Source: Ignavibacteriales bacterium (GTDB lineage Bacteria > Bacteroidota > Ignavibacteria > Ignavibacteriales > Melioribacteraceae). From it: 9,615 nucleotides of DNA. The notes below the pieces were generated by a model, which saw only the letters and a list, made by a program, of their open reading frames with translations, searched no databases and was not told where the DNA came from. A program made the position numbers and the translations under genes. The DNA is taken from NCBI GenBank assembly GCA_020059785.1, contig JAGVBL010000229.1:1-9615 (forward strand). Reading direction: 5' to 3'. Below are positions 6,770 through 9,615 of this stretch, one piece after another; within the stretch, counting starts at the first letter, position 1; the number at the start of each line of letters is the position of its first letter.

Positions 6770-7405
6770 ATGTCGCCAGCTCCAACACAGCATGTTGAAA
6801 CAGTCGATTTTGTAATGCTCTATATCGTAGGAATTTCTGTAATTCTACTTCTGGGAATTACCGCTACAATGATTTATTTCGTTTTCAAATACCATAGAAA
6901 GAAAGGGCACCAGCCGGTTGATATTCATGGTAATATCTGGCTGGAAATTATATGGATAGTGATTCCAACTTTACTAGTTCTATCTATGTTTTATTTCGGT
7001 TACACAGGATTTAGAGAATACAGGGATATACCAAAAGGCGCTTATGTTATCCAGGCTAAAGCAAGAATGTGGGCGTGGGAATTTACATATGAGAACGGAA
7101 AGAAGCTTGATACTTTGTATGTTCCCTTGGGCAAACCAATCAAACTGGAAATGCAATCGGCAGATGTAACTCATTCACTTTTTATCCCGTCATTCAGAAT
7201 TAAGGAAGATGTAATGTTCGGTAAAACTACTCATTTAGGTTTTACTGCTGATAAAGCCGGATCTTATGATATTGCATGTGCCGAGTATTGCGGATTAAAT
7301 CACTCGATGATGTACACAAAAGTGATTGTGTTACCTGAAGAAGAATTTTATACCTGGCTTAATAAAAAAGAAGAAACATCAAATCCGGCAGAAGCGGTAA
7401 AATAA
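6770..7405 (+). CDS. coxB: Cytochrome c oxidase subunit II with complete CuA site
   Basis: The 211-residue protein has two N-terminal helices (about 14-40 and 57-79) and a periplasmic cupredoxin domain. The CuA ligands are complete: H135 (VTHSLFIPSF), C170, E172 and C174 (CAEYCG), H178 and M181. The aromatic WAWEF (101-105) is the electron-entry region expected to take electrons from cytochrome c. These features make it a cytochrome c oxidase and not a quinol oxidase. No heme-binding CxxCH is present and the chain ends about 30 residues after the CuA loop, so unlike caa3 enzymes there is no fused cytochrome c; a separate donor is needed. There is no lipoprotein signal at the N terminus. Placement after coxD, as the last structural subunit gene, is unusual since coxB most often precedes coxA. 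One base separates it from ctaB. Confidence 0.96.
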   Translation: MSPAPTQHVETVDFVMLYIVGISVILLLGITATMIYFVFKYHRKKGHQPVDIHGNIWLEIIWIVIPTLLVLSMFYFGYTGFREYRDIPKGAYVIQAKARMWAWEFTYENGKKLDTLYVPLGKPIKLEMQSADVTHSLFIPSFRIKEDVMFGKTTHLGFTADKAGSYDIACAEYCGLNHSMMYTKVIVLPEEEFYTWLNKKEETSNPAEAVK

Positions 7406-7406
7406 A

Positions 7407-8294
7407 TTGAACAGTTTTAAAAAAAATATAAAATTGATGGTTGAGCTTTGCAAAGTAAAAATTACTTTCTTTGTTGCTGTATCAACTTCTGTGGGATATA
7501 TAATATATTCTGGTAAAATAAATTTAGAAATGATTGCAGTGGCGTTTGGTGTTTTTATACTTGCGAGCGGTTCTTCCGCACTTAATGAATACCAGGAAAG
7601 AGAATATGATGCACTGATGGAAAGAACTAAGAATCGTCCTATTCCATCAGGAATGATAAGCTCAAACAATGCACTAATAATATCAATTGCTATGCTCTTA
7701 GCAGGTTCTGGAATAATTTATTTTGTTGCAAACTTTACATCTATGTTATTAGGATTACTTGCATTTGTCTGGTATAATTTGATTTACACACCCTTAAAAA
7801 GAAAAAATGTTATGGCAGTTGTCCCCGGTTCTCTTATAGGTGCAATACCGCCGGTTATCGGTTGGACTGCAGCTGGAGGCAGCCCTTTAGATCTACATAT
7901 AATTACTGTAGCACTTTTCTTTTTTATATGGCAGATTCCTCATTTCTGGCTCCTGTTATTAATCTATGGTAATGATTATTCTGCTGCGGGATTTCCTACA
8001 TTAACTAAAAAATTTTCTAACAGTCAATTGAGCAGAATAACATTTATATGGATTGCCGCTCTTGCTGTTAGTGGATTACTAATTCCCATATCGAATGTTT
8101 CGCCTAACATTTTTTCTCTTCTTGCAATTATATTTTTGGGAATCTGGCTTCTGATGGATACAAGGAAAATACTTTCGCATTACCTTGAAAAAATAAATTT
8201 CAGAAAAGCATTTGTTACTGTCAATTTATATGTATTGGCAATTATTATAGTTATTTCAATTGATCAACTGTTAATCAAAGAATTTTATCGGTAG
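7407..8294 (+). CDS. ctaB: Heme O synthase (protoheme IX farnesyltransferase), TTG start
   Basis: This 295-residue UbiA-family membrane enzyme transfers a farnesyl group to heme B to give heme O, the precursor of heme A needed by CoxA. The first prenyl-diphosphate motif is NEYQEREYDALMERTKNRP (60-78), with E64, D68 and the RTKNRP signature. The loop YTPLKRKN (127-134), PGSLIGAIPPVIGW (140-153) and HFWLLLLIYGNDYSAAGFPT (179-198) are typical of CtaB/COX10. About nine helices follow the usual pattern. The start is TTG at 7407, one base after the coxB stop; an in-frame stop at 7398-7400 rules out anything longer. The first in-frame ATG (7437, residue 11) has no ribosome binding site and would shorten the N terminus before VELCKVKIT. 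The upstream signal for TTG is also weak (AGCGG at 7392-7396). No heme A synthase gene is visible in the window. Confidence 0.95.
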   Translation: MNSFKKNIKLMVELCKVKITFFVAVSTSVGYIIYSGKINLEMIAVAFGVFILASGSSALNEYQEREYDALMERTKNRPIPSGMISSNNALIISIAMLLAGSGIIYFVANFTSMLLGLLAFVWYNLIYTPLKRKNVMAVVPGSLIGAIPPVIGWTAAGGSPLDLHIITVALFFFIWQIPHFWLLLLIYGNDYSAAGFPTLTKKFSNSQLSRITFIWIAALAVSGLLIPISNVSPNIFSLLAIIFLGIWLLMDTRKILSHYLEKINFRKAFVTVNLYVLAIIIVISIDQLLIKEFYR

Positions 8295-8299
8295 GGAAT

Positions 8300-9615
8300 A
8301 TGGATTTTTTAGATAATCTGGTTTTACCGCAGTCGGCTCATCATATGGTATTGTTAAAGTATCTGTTGGTACTTACTTATTTAATTCTTATACCATACCT
8401 TAGCATACTTTTTAGTTCGCTGGTTTTATCCATTTACTTTGAGAAAAAGACCGGAGTTGATTTTAAGAATTACCGTTTTTCAAAAGAACTAATAGATCAA
8501 ATTACATTTAATAAAAGTGTTTCTTTTGCTCTCGGTGTTGTTCCTCTTTTAAGTTCGGCATTTTGTTATGCACAGTTACTTCATTTAACCGGATTGAATG
8601 TGCCCGAGTACATTTTAATCTCAGCACTCTTCTTAATCGTTTCTTTGATTCTTATTTATACCTATAAATATACTTTTCACCTAAAAGATATTTTTAAATT
8701 TGCATCGGAAAAAGCCGGTAGTACAATTCCGGAGGATTTGAAGTCATACCAATCAAAAACTACTCATTTACATAAGCGTTCCGGATTATACGGACTTCTG
8801 TTTCTTGTAATTACAATCTATCTATTCATTGCATCTATTCAACTTGCTGCAGATTCCGGTAACTGGTCGGCTAATAATAATTTTATCGGAATGATATTCT
8901 CATTAAGAGCATTCTTTTATTTCTTGCAATTTTTAGTTGCTTCATTTGCAATTACATCCGCAATTATTCTCTATAAATATTTCAGGATCGATTCTTACAA
9001 TTCTGATGACAATGATTATCTAAATTTTGTAAAAAGTATTGCATTAAGAGTTGGGGCTATATCTACCATTATTCTTCCACTCCTGATAATTCTTAATGTA
9101 ATGGTAAAACCGTTAGAATCTTTTTCTTATGATGTATTCGGTTATACGCTTTTATCGTTAATGGTTGTTTTATGCCTTGTAATATTATTTTACGTTATGC
9201 TGAAAGAATCCAGCGCAAAATTTGCCTCGCTGCTTGTCTATCTCTTTGTAGTGCTTCTTGCGTTTCTCATAATTAAGGACCAATATGCATTCGATACATC
9301 GACCAAAAAGCAATTTGCCTTTTTAGCAGCCAATTATGAAAATTATCAGAAAAGGGTTAAAGAAGAATTCGGCTTGATTACAGAAGTAATTAACGGTGCA
9401 GATATTTATAACGGTAAATGTATTGCATGCCATCAATTCGATCGTAAAGTTGTTGGGCCACCTTATAAAGAAGTATTACCAAAATATGAAGGTAATAAAG
9501 AGAAGCTGATTCAGTTTGTTCTTAATCCGGTAAAAGTAAATCCTGAATATCCGCCAATGCCTAACCAGGGATTAAAACCTAAAGAAGCAGAAGCAGTAGT
9601 TGAATATTTGTTAAC
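8300..9615 (+). CDS. Multi-helix membrane protein fused to a C-terminal cytochrome c domain, 3' end cut off
   Basis: An open frame of 438 codons runs from ATG at 8300 to the window end without a stop. The first 330 residues contain about eight membrane helices (near 20-46, 72-95, 103-123, 163-183, 196-226, 248-268, 280-301 and 307-325). A linker with likely coiled or helical character (335-360) leads to a class I cytochrome c domain: CIACH (C374, C377, H378), VVGPPYKEV (384-392) and the likely distal ligand M420 in YPPMPNQGLKPKEAEAVVEYL. The cytochrome should be periplasmic. Histidines H14, H15, H95 and H127 lie in or near the first helices and might bind heme b, but this is not shown. I do not recognise the membrane part as a named family. 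ctaB ends five bases upstream. AGGGA at 8293-8297 is only two bases from the ATG, unusually close; M16 (8345) is the alternative start but has no ribosome binding site. Confidence 0.85.
   Translation, partial: MDFLDNLVLPQSAHHMVLLKYLLVLTYLILIPYLSILFSSLVLSIYFEKKTGVDFKNYRFSKELIDQITFNKSVSFALGVVPLLSSAFCYAQLLHLTGLNVPEYILISALFLIVSLILIYTYKYTFHLKDIFKFASEKAGSTIPEDLKSYQSKTTHLHKRSGLYGLLFLVITIYLFIASIQLAADSGNWSANNNFIGMIFSLRAFFYFLQFLVASFAITSAIILYKYFRIDSYNSDDNDYLNFVKSIALRVGAISTIILPLLIILNVMVKPLESFSYDVFGYTLLSLMVVLCLVILFYVMLKESSAKFASLLVYLFVVLLAFLIIKDQYAFDTSTKKQFAFLAANYENYQKRVKEEFGLITEVINGADIYNGKCIACHQFDRKVVGPPYKEVLPKYEGNKEKLIQFVLNPVKVNPEYPPMPNQGLKPKEAEAVVEYLL

Noticed and set aside
6741..6770. TTGACT at 6741-6746 as a -35 box of a promoter before coxB.
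   Set aside because: The sequence 17 bases later (TTGTAA) is a poor -10 box, it lies inside the coxD coding end, and the likely phylum uses different promoter motifs.
6770..7405. Calling the oxidase a caa3-type enzyme.
   Set aside because: Subunit II has CuA but no CxxCH motif and no C-terminal cytochrome domain, so the evidence supports only an aa3-like cytochrome c oxidase with a separate donor.
7416..7434. A-rich run near the start of ctaB as a programmed slippage site.
   Set aside because: The zero frame is already open and gives a full-length CtaB; no alternative frame extends meaningfully from there.
8300..9290. The eight-helix membrane part downstream of ctaB could be heme A synthase (CtaA), which also has eight helices and often neighbours ctaB.
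   Set aside because: CtaA has conserved histidines in both halves; here there are none in the membrane part after H158, and the protein is fused to a cytochrome c. The helix number alone is not enough.

Overview
The window is an AT-rich, single-strand stretch of aerobic respiratory-chain genes. All genes are on the + strand and packed with gaps of at most 9 bases, several overlapping by 4 to 8 bases, so it reads as the middle of one long operon. It is open at both ends. Gene content, AT-rich codon use and an alternative complex III next to an A2-type heme-copper oxidase suggest the Bacteroidota/Chlorobiota/Ignavibacteriota/Rhodothermota assemblage, perhaps an Ignavibacteria-like bacterium. 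This placement is inference from protein style, not a database match.

Layout. Bases 1-149 hold the last 48 codons of an ActC (NrfD-like) quinol-side membrane subunit. Bases 152-1291 hold an in-frame fusion of ActD (DUF3341) with a monoheme ActE-type cytochrome c. Bases 1288-2475 hold ActF. ActA and ActB are expected upstream, outside the window. Bases 2484-3407 hold a membrane-anchored monoheme cytochrome c with a long C-terminal extension of unknown role. Bases 3417-4205 hold a Sco-type copper chaperone with a C-terminal membrane anchor. Bases 4206-7405 hold the oxidase in the order subunit I, III, IV, II (coxA-coxC-coxD-coxB); the more usual order has subunit II first. Bases 7407-8294 hold heme O synthase (ctaB), starting at TTG. 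From 8300 to the window end runs an open frame with about eight membrane helices followed by a cytochrome c domain; its stop lies beyond the window.

How they work together. The Act complex oxidises menaquinol or another quinol and passes electrons through c hemes to a cytochrome c. That cytochrome delivers them to the CuA site of CoxB and on to the heme a / heme a3-CuB centre of CoxA, where oxygen is reduced. Sco helps load copper, and CtaB makes the heme O precursor of heme A. CoxB has no fused cytochrome c domain, so the extra cytochrome at 2484-3407, the ActE domain, or the multi-helix cytochrome at 8300 onward may be the electron bridge.

The points most worth a second look are the ActD-ActE fusion with an isoleucine where a heme-ligand methionine is expected, the C-terminally extended cytochrome c, and the multi-helix cytochrome fusion at the right edge. 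I saw no RNA genes, mobile elements, CRISPR arrays, or convincing promoters or terminators.
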